DNA of 64,000 nucleotides from Bacillus niameyensis (GTDB lineage: Bacteria; Bacillota; Bacilli; Bacillales; Bacillaceae_C): contig NZ_LN831197.1 in the NCBI RefSeq assembly GCF_001375535.1, forward strand, positions 2,611,230 to 2,675,229, given 5' to 3'. Made by a program: the position numbers and the translations under genes. Below, piece after piece: positions 38,884 to 48,640 of this stretch (the first letter of the stretch is position 1; each line of letters starts with the position of its first letter). The notes under the pieces were generated by a model, which was not told the DNA's origin, made no database searches, and saw nothing but the letters and a program-made list of their open reading frames with translations.

Positions 38884-41064
38884 TTAATGAACAAGCCCCG
38901 ATTCTTTCGACTTCTCTAAAAATTTCTTTGTCATTTTGTTGATTGGTTCTTTTAAAAATGCACCAAATATTAATGCAATTATTCCAAACAAGCATAGGAT
39001 AGCAACATCTCGTAAAGTTCTTTCTAAAACAATGCCACCAACTGCTTCCCGCATCAAATCTACACCATAGGTAAAAGGGAGAAACGGACTAATAATTTGG
39101 AAGAACTTAGGTAACAAGACAACGGGATAAGTTCCACCTGATCCGGAAATTTGTAAAACTAACATAATAATCGCCAGAGCTTTTCCGACATTCCCAAATA
39201 CTGAAACAAGGGAATAAACAATCAGAATGAAAACGAAGCTAATCAGAAGCGCAAAGATGATCAACCAAATCGGATGTTCCGCTTCTACATTTAATAAAAA
39301 GAGATCCCCTGATGTCACAATCAGCGTCTGAACAAATCCGATCGTCAAAAATGTCATAAACCGTCCAAAATAAATTTGCCGTCCTGTATAAAGACCATCA
39401 TTGTGAACATCAACAGCCAACAGGGAAATTAATAAAAGTGCACCAACCCAAATTGCTAGTACAGTGTAAAAGGGAGTCATACCTGTACCATAGTTTTTTA
39501 TTGGGAATAGTTTATTTTCATTTAATTGTACAGGCTCTTCAAAAAAACTGCGTTCAGCTGAAGGATCGTTTTGTAACAATTGAATGATTTCATTTAAATC
39601 AGCTTCACCTTGAACCTTACGGATTTTATCGGCAAGTTCTCTTACTTTCGTATTTACATACGGAAATTGACCAGAAGCATAATCCAGTTTACCTTTACCT
39701 TCCTGAAGGTTTTTCTGGGTATTACTTATGAGTCTTTCCACCTCAGGCAAAGTAGATTGGATCTCAACTAGTATTCCTTTCGCTCCTGACAAAGTCTTTT
39801 TCGCCTTTGCTACTTCATTCAAAACAGTAGGTTCAATATTATCCTTATATTCCTTTACAAAGTCATCCAACTTAACCGATGTGTCCTCAGCTGTATTATG
39901 AAGACGATCTAGGATTTTGTCGAAGTCTTTATTATGATTTTGTAAAAATTTATTTAATTGATCCGCATCTCCTTGCATTTGTTGCAAAGCTGCTTTTAGC
40001 TCTGCTGTTTGTTGGATAGCAAGATCTATTTGATCATTAGTAACACCTTGGTTTTCTTGATCAGGTCGTTCAGCATTAATCTCCTGCAATTGCTTTAATG
40101 ACTTTTCAATTGTATCCAAATTTTGGATAGCAGAATTAATTTGTCCTTCAAGATCTTTCTGAACAGTATTATCCTGACTTAAATCAATATTTGTATTTTG
40201 AACCTCATTTAAAAAATCACTTATATTTTTCGTAACAGTTTGTGCCCTTTGCAAATCTTTTTCAATTTGTGGGGCCATTTCCTTCAGTCTACTCTCTGCT
40301 GTATCCAAATAATCAGTTGTTTTATTGATCGTGGAGAGCCCATCATTCGTGTATTGCTTCGCTTTAGGCAGCATTCCATTCGCTTTATTAAGGACGTTTT
40401 CAGCTGAATCTGCATCATTCATCGTTTCATTTAGCATTCTATTGATTTCAGGCAAATCCTTTTCAAGCATAAACACATAGTTTTCAAACTTCTCAATATC
40501 TGGTAAATTTTGCTCCAGCTCAATACCAAGTTCATTAAAAAGATCAAAAATAACCCCATTCACAGTTGAAATAAATTTACTGCTAATTTGGTCAACAATC
40601 GTTGTTGCACCTTTTTCAGTAATTTTTGGGGAGACAGAATTCAGCTTTTCATTTACATAATATTCGATTTGAGCCTTCGTCGGATGATCTGAAACAACGG
40701 TGGCCAGTTGCTCGGAAAAATCTTCAGGAATAATGACGACCGCATAATAATCACCAAACTCGACTTTATCCATTGCATCAGTCCGATCGGTAAAATGCCA
40801 GTCCATACTTTTATTATCCTTCAGAGATTCAACTAACTCTTTTCCAACATCAATTTCTTTATCCCTAATAACGGCTCCTTGATCTTCATTGACAATTCCT
40901 ACAGGTAAGTCACCTGTACGAGAATACGGATCCCACATGGCATAAATATTAAACCAAGCATAAAGGGAAGGAAGTACGGCTAATCCACCGATAATAACCA
41001 TCGCTGCCCAGTTGGTCACAATTTTCTTGATGTCCGTTGTATAAATATCGATAATTTTTCTCAT
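38884..41064 (-). CDS. yhgE: YhgE/Pip-domain membrane protein
   Basis: Large membrane protein of 726 residues in the YhgE/Pip family (ABC-2-like). An N-terminal transmembrane segment is followed by VLPSLYAWFNIYAMWDPYSR and LPVGIVNEDQGA, the family signature. A long coiled-coil extracellular region with many Asn/Gln/Glu (about 180-505) comes next, then five to six C-terminal transmembrane segments with LVVLQ-like ABC-2 features and PVVLLPKFFQIISPFLPFTY. Homologues act in surface processes such as phage infection and protein secretion. It lies between selD and mnmH without an obvious functional link. Confidence 0.88.
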   Translation of the reverse strand: MRKIIDIYTTDIKKIVTNWAAMVIIGGLAVLPSLYAWFNIYAMWDPYSRTGDLPVGIVNEDQGAVIRDKEIDVGKELVESLKDNKSMDWHFTDRTDAMDKVEFGDYYAVVIIPEDFSEQLATVVSDHPTKAQIEYYVNEKLNSVSPKITEKGATTIVDQISSKFISTVNGVIFDLFNELGIELEQNLPDIEKFENYVFMLEKDLPEINRMLNETMNDADSAENVLNKANGMLPKAKQYTNDGLSTINKTTDYLDTAESRLKEMAPQIEKDLQRAQTVTKNISDFLNEVQNTNIDLSQDNTVQKDLEGQINSAIQNLDTIEKSLKQLQEINAERPDQENQGVTNDQIDLAIQQTAELKAALQQMQGDADQLNKFLQNHNKDFDKILDRLHNTAEDTSVKLDDFVKEYKDNIEPTVLNEVAKAKKTLSGAKGILVEIQSTLPEVERLISNTQKNLQEGKGKLDYASGQFPYVNTKVRELADKIRKVQGEADLNEIIQLLQNDPSAERSFFEEPVQLNENKLFPIKNYGTGMTPFYTVLAIWVGALLLISLLAVDVHNDGLYTGRQIYFGRFMTFLTIGFVQTLIVTSGDLFLLNVEAEHPIWLIIFALLISFVFILIVYSLVSVFGNVGKALAIIMLVLQISGSGGTYPVVLLPKFFQIISPFLPFTYGVDLMREAVGGIVLERTLRDVAILCLFGIIALIFGAFLKEPINKMTKKFLEKSKESGLVH

Positions 41065-41206
41065 ACTTTTGGTCCTTTAATGTGGGATATTAACTATTGA
41101 GCACTTAAGCTTAGAATTCCCATAATCGCCCTATGATAATCGTGAACCATTGCGATATGTAGGACAATTCACCTCATTATTTTGAATTTAGCATTATCCA
41201 AAAACT

Positions 41207-42256
41207 TTATTCAACTACTACATGGCCCGATTCTTCAGCTGTTACTTCACCGATCAAATGAGCATCTACACCATTCATTTTTAGATCTTTCAAAAGATTT
41301 TCGGCTTCCTCACTAGCTATACTAATCAAAAGCCCTCCAGAAGTCACGGCATCACATAGTATCCATTGATCAATTTGATCCATACCATTCGGAAAAGTAA
41401 CATCCCCCTCTAGATGGGCAAAGTTATTTTTTGTCCCGCCTGGAATAACCCCTTGCTCGGCTAGTTCTCGAACTCGGTTAAGAATTGGTACATTCTCCTT
41501 TTGAATACGCAATCCAACATTACTGCCTTTTGCCATTTCTGAAGCATGCCCAAGTAAACCAAATCCTGTTACATCTGTACACGCATGTACTTCATAACTC
41601 GACATTGTTTCCGCAGCCGTTTTATTCAATGTTGTCATCACTTTTGTGACATTGGAAATTTCCTCTTCACTCAAAAGCCCTTTTTTCAATGATGATGTCA
41701 AAATTCCGACGCCAATCGGCTTTGTTAAGATTAGCTTGTCCCCAGCTTTTGCCCCAGCATTAGTCCTAACCTTACTAGGATGGACAACACCAGTTACAGC
41801 TAGACCAAATTTCGGCTCTTTATCATCAATGGAATGACCGCCAACTAAAGTAGCGCCCGCTTCCTTAAGCTTATCTGCAGCACCACGTAAAATGTCTGTA
41901 AGAATTTCCTTGTCCAATGTGGAAATAGGGAAAGCAACAATATTTAACGCAGTAATCGGCTTACCACCCATCGCATAAATGTCACTAATCGCATTAGCGG
42001 CAGCAACCTGACCAAAAGAATAAGGGTCATCAACAATAGGTGTAAAAAAGTCGAGAGTCTGAACAATGGCCAGATCGTCTGTTAGGCGATAGACACCTGC
42101 ATCATCACTTGTATCTAGTCCAACTAGCAAATTTGGATCCGTGGAAGCGACAGGAAGTTTACGAATAACCTCTTCCAAATCAGCTGGTCCAATTTTACAT
42201 CCACAACCACCTTTGGATGATAAAGAAGTAAGCCTTATAGAACTGGATTGTTTCAT
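41207..42256 (-). CDS. selD: Selenide, water dikinase (selenophosphate synthetase)
   Basis: Makes selenophosphate from selenide and ATP. Length 349. The catalytic motif near the N-terminus is GGCGCKIGP, with active-site Cys18 instead of selenocysteine and Lys21. Further conserved blocks: LVGLDTSDDAGVYRL, VQTLDFFTPIVDDPYSFGQV, AANAISDIYAMGG, TLVGGHSIDDKEPKFGLAVT and TDVTGFGLLGHASEM. With mnmH nearby, the selenium is probably used for tRNA selenouridine. No selA, selB or selC is in the window, so selenocysteine use cannot be judged here. Confidence 0.95.
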   Translation of the reverse strand: MKQSSSIRLTSLSSKGGCGCKIGPADLEEVIRKLPVASTDPNLLVGLDTSDDAGVYRLTDDLAIVQTLDFFTPIVDDPYSFGQVAAANAISDIYAMGGKPITALNIVAFPISTLDKEILTDILRGAADKLKEAGATLVGGHSIDDKEPKFGLAVTGVVHPSKVRTNAGAKAGDKLILTKPIGVGILTSSLKKGLLSEEEISNVTKVMTTLNKTAAETMSSYEVHACTDVTGFGLLGHASEMAKGSNVGLRIQKENVPILNRVRELAEQGVIPGGTKNNFAHLEGDVTFPNGMDQIDQWILCDAVTSGGLLISIASEEAENLLKDLKMNGVDAHLIGEVTAEESGHVVVE

Positions 42257-42399
42257 ATTCCATCAACCTTTCAGGATATTTTATTTTACCATTATAAATG
42301 ATATCTCAATATAATATATAGCATTTGACTATTTTAAAACCTTTACTAGGTTTAAATAGATAGATTTTTGGAATCTCCTCAGACAAGTTAATGGCAAAA

Positions 42400-42450
42400 A
42401 TAAAAAATGCGAAACTTTATCCTGTCACAAACAACAGGCCTAATTTCGCA
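42400..42450 (-). terminator. Terminator of pfeT
   Basis: On the minus strand TGCGAAA/TTTCGCA form the outer stem (plus-strand 42408-42414 and 42444-42450) around an inner CCTGT/ACAGG stem, then a T-run (A-run at 42395-42407). Confidence 0.82.
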
Positions 42451-42460
42451 CTTTTATATA

Positions 42461-44383
42461 CTAATTTTTAAGTAATCTTAAACTATTTAATATAACTAAA
42501 ATCGTGCTTCCCTCATGACCAATAACTCCAAACGGCAAATCTAAGAACTGAAGGAAATTGGATATAATCAGCAGTATAATAACACCAATTGAAAAAGTAA
42601 TATTTTGCTTTATAATCCGATTCATCCTTTTAGATAGTTGAACTGCTTCGGAAATACGAGAGAGATCATTCTTCATCAATACCATATCAGCTGTTTCAAG
42701 CGCCACATCCGTGCCATCTCCGACAGAAATTCCAACGTTTGCTGTAGCAAGTGCGGGTGCATCGTTAATTCCATCTCCCACCATTGCAACTGTTCCGTAA
42801 TCTTCCTTCAACTTTTTAATATGTTTAACCTTATTTTCCGGTAAACAATTAGCTACAAAATCTTGAACATGGCTTTCCTCTGCAATCGCAGTCGCTGTAT
42901 TTACGTTATCTCCGGTTAACATGATTGTATAAAGTCCGTCAGCTTTTAGACGATCAATAGCTGCTCTTGATTCTTCACGGACGATATCTTTTAGTGCAAT
43001 TAATCCGATTAATTCTTCTCCTTTTTGAGCGAAAACAACGGTCTTCCCTTTACTAGCAAGCTCCTTCGCCAGCCCTTGCTTAAATCGTTCGGCTTTTTCA
43101 TCACCGACAAAATCACTCTTGCCCACTTTCCAGACAACATCATTAATAACCGCTTTTACTCCCCAGCCAGCAACATCCTCTACACTCTCTAGTTCTATCC
43201 ATTTACTATCTATTATTTTTTCAGCATATTTCACGATCGCGTTCGCCAACGGATGGTTCGAATGCCGTTCGATCGACCCTACGACATGTAATAATTCGTT
43301 AACTGTATAATCGTCATGAACGATCACATCTGAAACTTCTGGCTTCCCTTTTGTCAAAGTACCTGTTTTATCAAATGCGATTGCACGAACTTCGCTAAGT
43401 TGTTCAAGATGAACTCCACCTTTAAAAAGGATACCTCTCCTCGCTCCATTGGAGATGGCGGATAATGTCGCAGGCATAATAGAAGCTACAAGTGCACATG
43501 GTGAAGCAACCACTAATAAAATCATCGCCCGATAAAATGTTTCATTCCAGCTCCAACCTAAAGCAAAATGTGGAAGAAACAGCATAATGGCGACAACGGC
43601 CAATACAATCTTTACATATTTCCCTTCAAAACGTTCAATGAATAGTTGGGAAGGAGATTTTTCGCTTTGGGCAGACTGGACAAGTTCAATAATCTTTTGA
43701 AAAAGCGTTTCATGATTTGGCTTTGTAATTTGCACTGTAATTGAACCATTCAAATTGACAGTTCCGGCAAAAACTTCTTCATGGATGCCTTTAGAAACTG
43801 GAACGGACTCTCCAGTAATGGCTGCCTCATCTAAAGTAGTCGTTCCTCTAACGATCTCTCCATCCGAAGGAACTCTTTCTCCAGGCTTTACTATAATAAA
43901 ATCACCAACGATAAGTTCGGAGACATGGACCCGTTCTTCTCGATCTTCCGTTATTTTTAATGCTTCCTCAGGCTGCAGTTTCATAAGCGTGGATATTTCT
44001 TTATGACTCTTATTCATCGTATATGTTTCTAATGCCCCACTAACCGCGAAAATAAAAATAAGAATGGCACCCTCGGTCCAATAGCCGATAATGGCTGAAC
44101 CAATAGCAGCTAAAATCATTAACAATTCCACATTTAATTCTTTATTTTGTAAGGTATTTTCAATACCTTCCTTTGCTTTAGCAAACCCACCAACCATAAA
44201 CGCAAGTAAAAATAGAACAACCGATGCCATGGGAAAATCGCTTTTATCCATTAACCATCCAGATAAAATTAAAATTCCACAAACAACAGCAGCAATCATC
44301 TCACCATTTAATTTTATTTTCCCCCAAACATTCTTTTCCGTCATAGTCAACTGATCTTCTATTACGTGGGCATGATTTTCCAT
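42461..44383 (-). CDS. pfeT: P1B4-type metal-exporting ATPase (PfeT/ZosA-like)
   Basis: P-type ATPase of 640 residues expected to export ferrous iron and perhaps cobalt or zinc. No N-terminal metal-binding domain. Seen: the P1B4 metal site SPC at residues 294-296, the TGES actuator loop (190-193), the phosphorylated Asp338 in DKTGTLTKG, the GDGINDAP hinge and the last-helix HEGST motif (623-627), which is the P1B4 signature. B. subtilis PfeT (formerly ZosA) has the same architecture and size. Upstream there are a PerR-box candidate at the start site, a SigA promoter and a Fur-box candidate, matching the PerR-repressed, Fur-activated design known for pfeT. Confidence 0.88.
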   Translation of the reverse strand: MENHAHVIEDQLTMTEKNVWGKIKLNGEMIAAVVCGILILSGWLMDKSDFPMASVVLFLLAFMVGGFAKAKEGIENTLQNKELNVELLMILAAIGSAIIGYWTEGAILIFIFAVSGALETYTMNKSHKEISTLMKLQPEEALKITEDREERVHVSELIVGDFIIVKPGERVPSDGEIVRGTTTLDEAAITGESVPVSKGIHEEVFAGTVNLNGSITVQITKPNHETLFQKIIELVQSAQSEKSPSQLFIERFEGKYVKIVLAVVAIMLFLPHFALGWSWNETFYRAMILLVVASPCALVASIMPATLSAISNGARRGILFKGGVHLEQLSEVRAIAFDKTGTLTKGKPEVSDVIVHDDYTVNELLHVVGSIERHSNHPLANAIVKYAEKIIDSKWIELESVEDVAGWGVKAVINDVVWKVGKSDFVGDEKAERFKQGLAKELASKGKTVVFAQKGEELIGLIALKDIVREESRAAIDRLKADGLYTIMLTGDNVNTATAIAEESHVQDFVANCLPENKVKHIKKLKEDYGTVAMVGDGINDAPALATANVGISVGDGTDVALETADMVLMKNDLSRISEAVQLSKRMNRIIKQNITFSIGVIILLIISNFLQFLDLPFGVIGHEGSTILVILNSLRLLKN

Positions 44384-44423
44384 TCTCGCACCTTCCTATT
44401 CTTTGTATAAGGAAAAGTCTTAT

Positions 44424-44438
44424 TTAAAATTATTATTA
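44424..44438 (-). promoter_or_regulatory. PerR-box candidate of pfeT
   Basis: TTAAAATTATTATTA matches the PerR consensus TTATAATNATTATAA at 13 of 15 positions (counting N). It lies just downstream of the predicted transcription start (about 44439), a repressing position. Confidence 0.65.
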
Positions 44439-44445
44439 TGTAACT

Positions 44446-44474
44446 ATAGTAATAGAAAAATTGGATTCGGTCAA
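44446..44474 (-). promoter_or_regulatory. SigA-type promoter of pfeT
   Basis: On the minus strand TTGACC (44474-44469) and TACTAT (44451-44446) are 17 bases apart. Confidence 0.65.
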
Positions 44475-44507
44475 GTCTAATTGAAAATAACCTAATCTAA
44501 TTGAGAA

Positions 44508-44522
44508 TGATAATTGTATTCA
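44508..44522 (-). promoter_or_regulatory. Fur-box candidate upstream of the pfeT promoter
   Basis: TGATAATTGTATTCA fits the Fur 7-1-7 consensus TGATAATNATTATCA at 12 of 15 positions. The adjoining GAGAAT adds another hexamer-like unit. It lies about 34 bases upstream of the -35 element, where an activator would sit. Confidence 0.5.
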
Positions 44523-44624
44523 ATTACAAAAATCAATGTTAATTACCTAATCTATTTATAATCAATACAATATTATTGTAATTATAATATGCGTATTTAT
44601 GATTGGCTGAAACATTCCACTTTC

Positions 44625-44653
44625 ACATATTTTTTTCTGTAGTACACATACTG
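44625..44653 (+). promoter_or_regulatory. Possible SigG-type forespore promoter of the ger operon
   Basis: ACATA (44625-44629) and CATACTG (44647-44653) with 17 bases between resemble the SigG consensus (GMATR, CATNNTA) with one mismatch each. Expected, since ger receptor operons are forespore-expressed. It is a weak match, stated as a candidate. Confidence 0.45.
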
Positions 44654-44685
44654 ACTATAGGAATAAATCGAAAAAGGGGATCTGT

Positions 44686-46302
44686 ATGTCCATTTGGAAT
44701 AAAAGAAGGAAAGAGAAACGACAAAACATCCCGCATATTAAAATGAAAAATAATCAACATCGTGAACTAAACGGGAAACTGGAAGATACCATTTACTTTA
44801 TAAAAGAGATATTGGGTAGTAATGACGACTTTGTTATTAGAAGGTTTTCTATATATGGGGCCCATTCCGCTGCCATTTGTTATTTTTCCAATTTGGTTGA
44901 GCAACAGACAATAAATTACGAAGTTTTAAAACCATTAATGAAAATGCCCGAATACATCGATAAAGATAAACTTAAAAATGATAGGATTCTGAAGGTGTTG
45001 GCTGAGGAAGTTCTTTATCACGGCGAAATAAAGGAGGAAAGTAATCTAGGGAAACTTATTGATGCCGTCTTAGCTGGCGAAACGATCCTTGTCATTGATG
45101 GTGTGACAAACGCATTCCATCTCGATACCTATTATGTTGAGAAAAGGGCGATTGCCCCACCAGAAACTGAGCAAGTTATCATCGGCCCTCGAGAAGGATT
45201 TATTGAACGGTTAGGGACCAACCTTGGCTTGCTGCGTTATCGGTTGCCAACAGCGGATTTCCGTGTAAAAACATTAAAAGTTGGACGGTTAACAAAATCA
45301 AAGGTTGCCATTTGTTATTTGGATGGAATCGCCGATCAAGCACTCGTTGATGAAGTTGAAAGTCGGTTAAAGAAAATTGATATCGATGCGGTGCTAGATG
45401 TCGGCTATTTAGAACAATATATTGAAGACAATCATTATACGCCCTTTACACAAACTTTGTTAACCGAACGCCCTGATAGTACAGTTGGCAATTTAATCGA
45501 AGGCAGGGTCGCTATTCTTGTTGATGGCTCTCCATTCACAATGTTAGTACCCGCTGTTTTTAACCAGTTCTATCAAGCAACAGAGGATTATTCCACGCGC
45601 TTCATTATGGGAAGCTTTACTCGATTCATTCGTATGTTTGCCCTTGTATTCTCACTGGTATTCCCAGCTTTATATGTATCGTTCATTTCGTTTAATCCGG
45701 AATTATTGCCAACTGAATTTGCTGTCGCTGTTGCTGGAGGAAGAGCAGGAGTCCCCTACTCTGCTGTTATTGAGGTGTTAATACTGGAAGGATCCATGGA
45801 AATATTACGGGAAGCAACTGTTAGGTTACCTAAACAGATCGGGAACGCTTTATCCATAGTCGGAGTTTTAATTATTGGACAGGCTGCTGTTCAGGCAGGA
45901 CTTTCTAGCCCCATTACTGTTGTCGTCATTGCTATTACAACAATTGGTTCATTTGCCACTCCCGTCTACAATGCATCCTTTGCTTTAAGGGCATTACGCT
46001 TTCCATTAGCGATTCTTGCGGGAATATTCGGCTTATATGGGGTCATGGTAGGACTGATAGTAATCTTAAACCATATGCTCTCATTAAAATCGTTTGGTGT
46101 CCCTTATCTAAGTCCAACTTCACCTTGGAATGCTCAAGGAATGAAAGACAGTGTCATCCGCTTTCCATTTTGGAAAATGTCTTTTAGACCAGTGATGTTT
46201 CATTCCACTAATAAAATTAGAGAGAACACAAGTAAAAGTTCACGTACAACACAAAGACAACCATTGAGTTCTCAACCGAATAAGGATAAGAGGGATGATT
46301 GA
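44686..46302 (+). CDS. Spore germinant receptor A subunit (GerA family)
   Basis: Inner-membrane receptor subunit of 538 residues. A soluble N-terminal domain (to about residue 290) contains LGSNDDFVIRRFSIYG and GETILVIDGVTNAF. The transmembrane part (about 300-480) has VFPALYVSFISFNPELLPTE, FAVAVAGGRAGVPYSAVIEV, LILEGSMEILREATVRLPK and VGVLIIGQAAVQAGLSSP, all conserved in GerAA/GerBA/GerKA. A basic, Ser/Gln-rich tail follows. First gene of a four-gene operon; the stop overlaps the next start. Subfamily (A, B or K) and the germinant cannot be decided by eye. Confidence 0.95.
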   Translation: MSIWNKRRKEKRQNIPHIKMKNNQHRELNGKLEDTIYFIKEILGSNDDFVIRRFSIYGAHSAAICYFSNLVEQQTINYEVLKPLMKMPEYIDKDKLKNDRILKVLAEEVLYHGEIKEESNLGKLIDAVLAGETILVIDGVTNAFHLDTYYVEKRAIAPPETEQVIIGPREGFIERLGTNLGLLRYRLPTADFRVKTLKVGRLTKSKVAICYLDGIADQALVDEVESRLKKIDIDAVLDVGYLEQYIEDNHYTPFTQTLLTERPDSTVGNLIEGRVAILVDGSPFTMLVPAVFNQFYQATEDYSTRFIMGSFTRFIRMFALVFSLVFPALYVSFISFNPELLPTEFAVAVAGGRAGVPYSAVIEVLILEGSMEILREATVRLPKQIGNALSIVGVLIIGQAAVQAGLSSPITVVVIAITTIGSFATPVYNASFALRALRFPLAILAGIFGLYGVMVGLIVILNHMLSLKSFGVPYLSPTSPWNAQGMKDSVIRFPFWKMSFRPVMFHSTNKIRENTSKSSRTTQRQPLSSQPNKDKRDD

Positions 46303-47402
46303 TGGAACAGAATCGGAACATTACACTTGTCCAGACAACAACGATACTTATTAGTACGATAATAGGAGTAGGCGTATTGCGGCTTCCATTAATTGCAGTT
46401 CAGTCAGCCGACACTGGCGCCCCTCTCCTTACTGCCCTCGCTGTCCTATTCTCACTTTTCGGATTATGGATTATTATAAAACTTGGTCTCCTCTTTCCTA
46501 AACAATCGATCATTGAATATAGTGAGGTTATTATCGGAAAGTGGTTAGGGAAATTATACAGCTTTTTTATGATCCTATTCTTTACTATACTAACGGGACT
46601 TGCTACAAGGGAATTTGGTGCAGTCGTTGTATCAGCTGTATTACGGGAAACCCCGCTCGAAGTGACTGTTCTTGTAATGCTAGTCATGGCGGCGATTTAT
46701 ACTCGTGATAATTTTAATACTTTTGCTTATATCCATAACTTTTATGTGCCCGCTATATTAATACCGGGCTTCATCATCGTGATTACTTCATTATCAAACG
46801 CAAATTTTCTTTACTTGGAACCTGTCTGGGGTAATATATCTACTCAATCACTAACAGGAACACTTACCATCACTGCACTATTTCAAGGCGCATTTATTAT
46901 CACCATTATTATCCCTGTAATGGAAAAGCCTAAAAAGGCGATGCGGGCAGCCATATGGGGCGTCGCGATATCGGGAGGTTTCTTCGTCATGATGGTAGCA
47001 GCCGCCCTTGCTCTATTTGGACCAGAAGAACTAAAGAAATCAATGTGGCCTACATTAGAGTTAGCGAGAGCAACTCAAATACCCGGAAATCTCTTGCAAC
47101 GTCTTGACATCGTCTTTCTGGCTGTTTGGGTAACAGCTGTTTTCACTACAATCTATTCTAATTATGTATTTACAGCCCACGCATTGAAACGTTTTTTTCA
47201 ATTAAAAGATCATAAAATGATGGCATTTTTTCTATTGCCTATCGTATTTTTTATTGCCATGCTTCCTCAAGAGACGTTTCAATTATATAGAGTGATTAGT
47301 ATTGTTGGTCGATTGGGAATTGGCATAACTATTGTGGTTCCCATTGTATTAATCGTCCTATCCAAACTTCGCAAACTGCCAAAAAAGGAGAAAGAATTAT
47401 GA
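46302..47402 (+). CDS. Spore germinant receptor B subunit (amino-acid-transporter-like)
   Basis: Polytopic protein of 366 residues of the GerAB/GerBB/GerKB family (APC superfamily), thought to bind the germinant. About ten hydrophobic segments; seen are TTTILISTIIGVGVLRLPLI with the glycine-rich unwound helix 1, GKLYSFFMILFFTILTGLAT, and the PVMEKPKKAMRAAIWG loop. The start ATG at 46302 overlaps the upstream stop (TGATG). The C subunit gene overlaps its 3' end by four bases (ATGA). Confidence 0.94.
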   Translation: MEQNRNITLVQTTTILISTIIGVGVLRLPLIAVQSADTGAPLLTALAVLFSLFGLWIIIKLGLLFPKQSIIEYSEVIIGKWLGKLYSFFMILFFTILTGLATREFGAVVVSAVLRETPLEVTVLVMLVMAAIYTRDNFNTFAYIHNFYVPAILIPGFIIVITSLSNANFLYLEPVWGNISTQSLTGTLTITALFQGAFIITIIIPVMEKPKKAMRAAIWGVAISGGFFVMMVAAALALFGPEELKKSMWPTLELARATQIPGNLLQRLDIVFLAVWVTAVFTTIYSNYVFTAHALKRFFQLKDHKMMAFFLLPIVFFIAMLPQETFQLYRVISIVGRLGIGITIVVPIVLIVLSKLRKLPKKEKEL

Positions 47403-48616
47403 AAAGAATAGGTAAAACAATGAACGCCTACTTTATTATCTTTCTATTTATTCCTTTCTTGTCTGGATGTTGGGATAGTATAGATATAGAGAAACGGGGA
47501 ACTGTTCTGGCAATAGCGATTGATAAAGTGGAAACAGATGAGAATGAGGACTACATTACACACTTTCCGAAATCTCAAATCGGATCAGCAGACGAGATGA
47601 TTCGCATAACAGCTCAAGTCTCTGTCCCCGGCCGCATTCCGCTTGGTCCTGAATCAACTGGTGGCGGTGAAGACCAAGAACCAGTGTGGGTGTTAGATGC
47701 AATTGGTCATACGCTGGAAGATGCCCTATTCAATTTACAACAAGAATTAGCTGATGAACTTTTTCTCGGACACTTACGCATCATCGTCATTAGCGAAGAA
47801 GTCGCAAAAGAAGGAATTGAACGATTCAATGATTATTTACGCAGGCAACCAGAAGTAAGAAGGACAACTTGGCTCGTTGTTTCCAAGGAAAGAGCTGCGG
47901 ACTATATGGAGATTGCACCAAAATTAGAGCGAGTTCCAGCATTATACTTAAAAAGTATGGTTCAAAAGGGAGTTGATTTAGGAAAGTTTCCATACGACGA
48001 TATCGGAATCTTTTGGAGAGCCCTTTCCAGCAAGGGGCAAGACGGATATCTCCCCTATTTACAAATTAAGGATAAGGAAAATGTTCAAATTAAAGGCTTG
48101 GCCTATTTTAAGGAAAATAAAATGCTAGGAACTATTGATCCGATCGAAATTGGCTTATTCATGGCTGTCATCGGAGAGAGTGAGGGCGGGTATGGCAGCT
48201 TCATCAAAATACCCGATGCTGAAGAAATGGTATTAGTAGAAGCAGTTAAAAGAAAATCGCGAATCAAAACAACCATCAAAGACGGAAAACCGGAAATTCA
48301 TATTAAAGTTCGTTATGAAAGTGAAATAGGCGAAAAGACAAATGAAAAAACTCCAATAAATGATTCGAAAATTATTCGTAAAATAGAACAAGTAGCATCA
48401 GAGGAGACGAAGAATTCTCTAAATAGGTTGATTAAAAAAATGCAAGAAGAGGGCACAGATATTTTTGGATTTGGGGAATATGTCCGGGCGAAGCAACCGC
48501 GATTTTGGAACGAAACAGTCAAGACAAAAGAGACATGGAATTCTATATTTAAAGATATAAATGTTCACGTTGAAATGGATACTCATATTCGCAGAGTTGG
48601 GATGAAAGATCAATAA
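47399..48616 (+). CDS. Spore germinant receptor C subunit (lipoprotein)
   Basis: Outer-face lipoprotein of 405 residues of the GerAC/GerBC/GerKC family. The signal peptide with lipobox FLSGCWD (Cys about residue 23) is followed by DIEKRGTVLAIAIDK, IRITAQVSVPGRIPLG and EEVAKEGIERFNDYLRRQPE. The C-terminal part with EIHIKVRYESEIGE and the RAKQPRFWNETVKTKE end is typical. Four-base overlap with the B subunit gene shows tight coupling. Confidence 0.94.
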   Translation: MKRIGKTMNAYFIIFLFIPFLSGCWDSIDIEKRGTVLAIAIDKVETDENEDYITHFPKSQIGSADEMIRITAQVSVPGRIPLGPESTGGGEDQEPVWVLDAIGHTLEDALFNLQQELADELFLGHLRIIVISEEVAKEGIERFNDYLRRQPEVRRTTWLVVSKERAADYMEIAPKLERVPALYLKSMVQKGVDLGKFPYDDIGIFWRALSSKGQDGYLPYLQIKDKENVQIKGLAYFKENKMLGTIDPIEIGLFMAVIGESEGGYGSFIKIPDAEEMVLVEAVKRKSRIKTTIKDGKPEIHIKVRYESEIGEKTNEKTPINDSKIIRKIEQVASEETKNSLNRLIKKMQEEGTDIFGFGEYVRAKQPRFWNETVKTKETWNSIFKDINVHVEMDTHIRRVGMKDQ

Positions 48617-48640
48617 TGGAACAAAGGGGAATGATAACAA

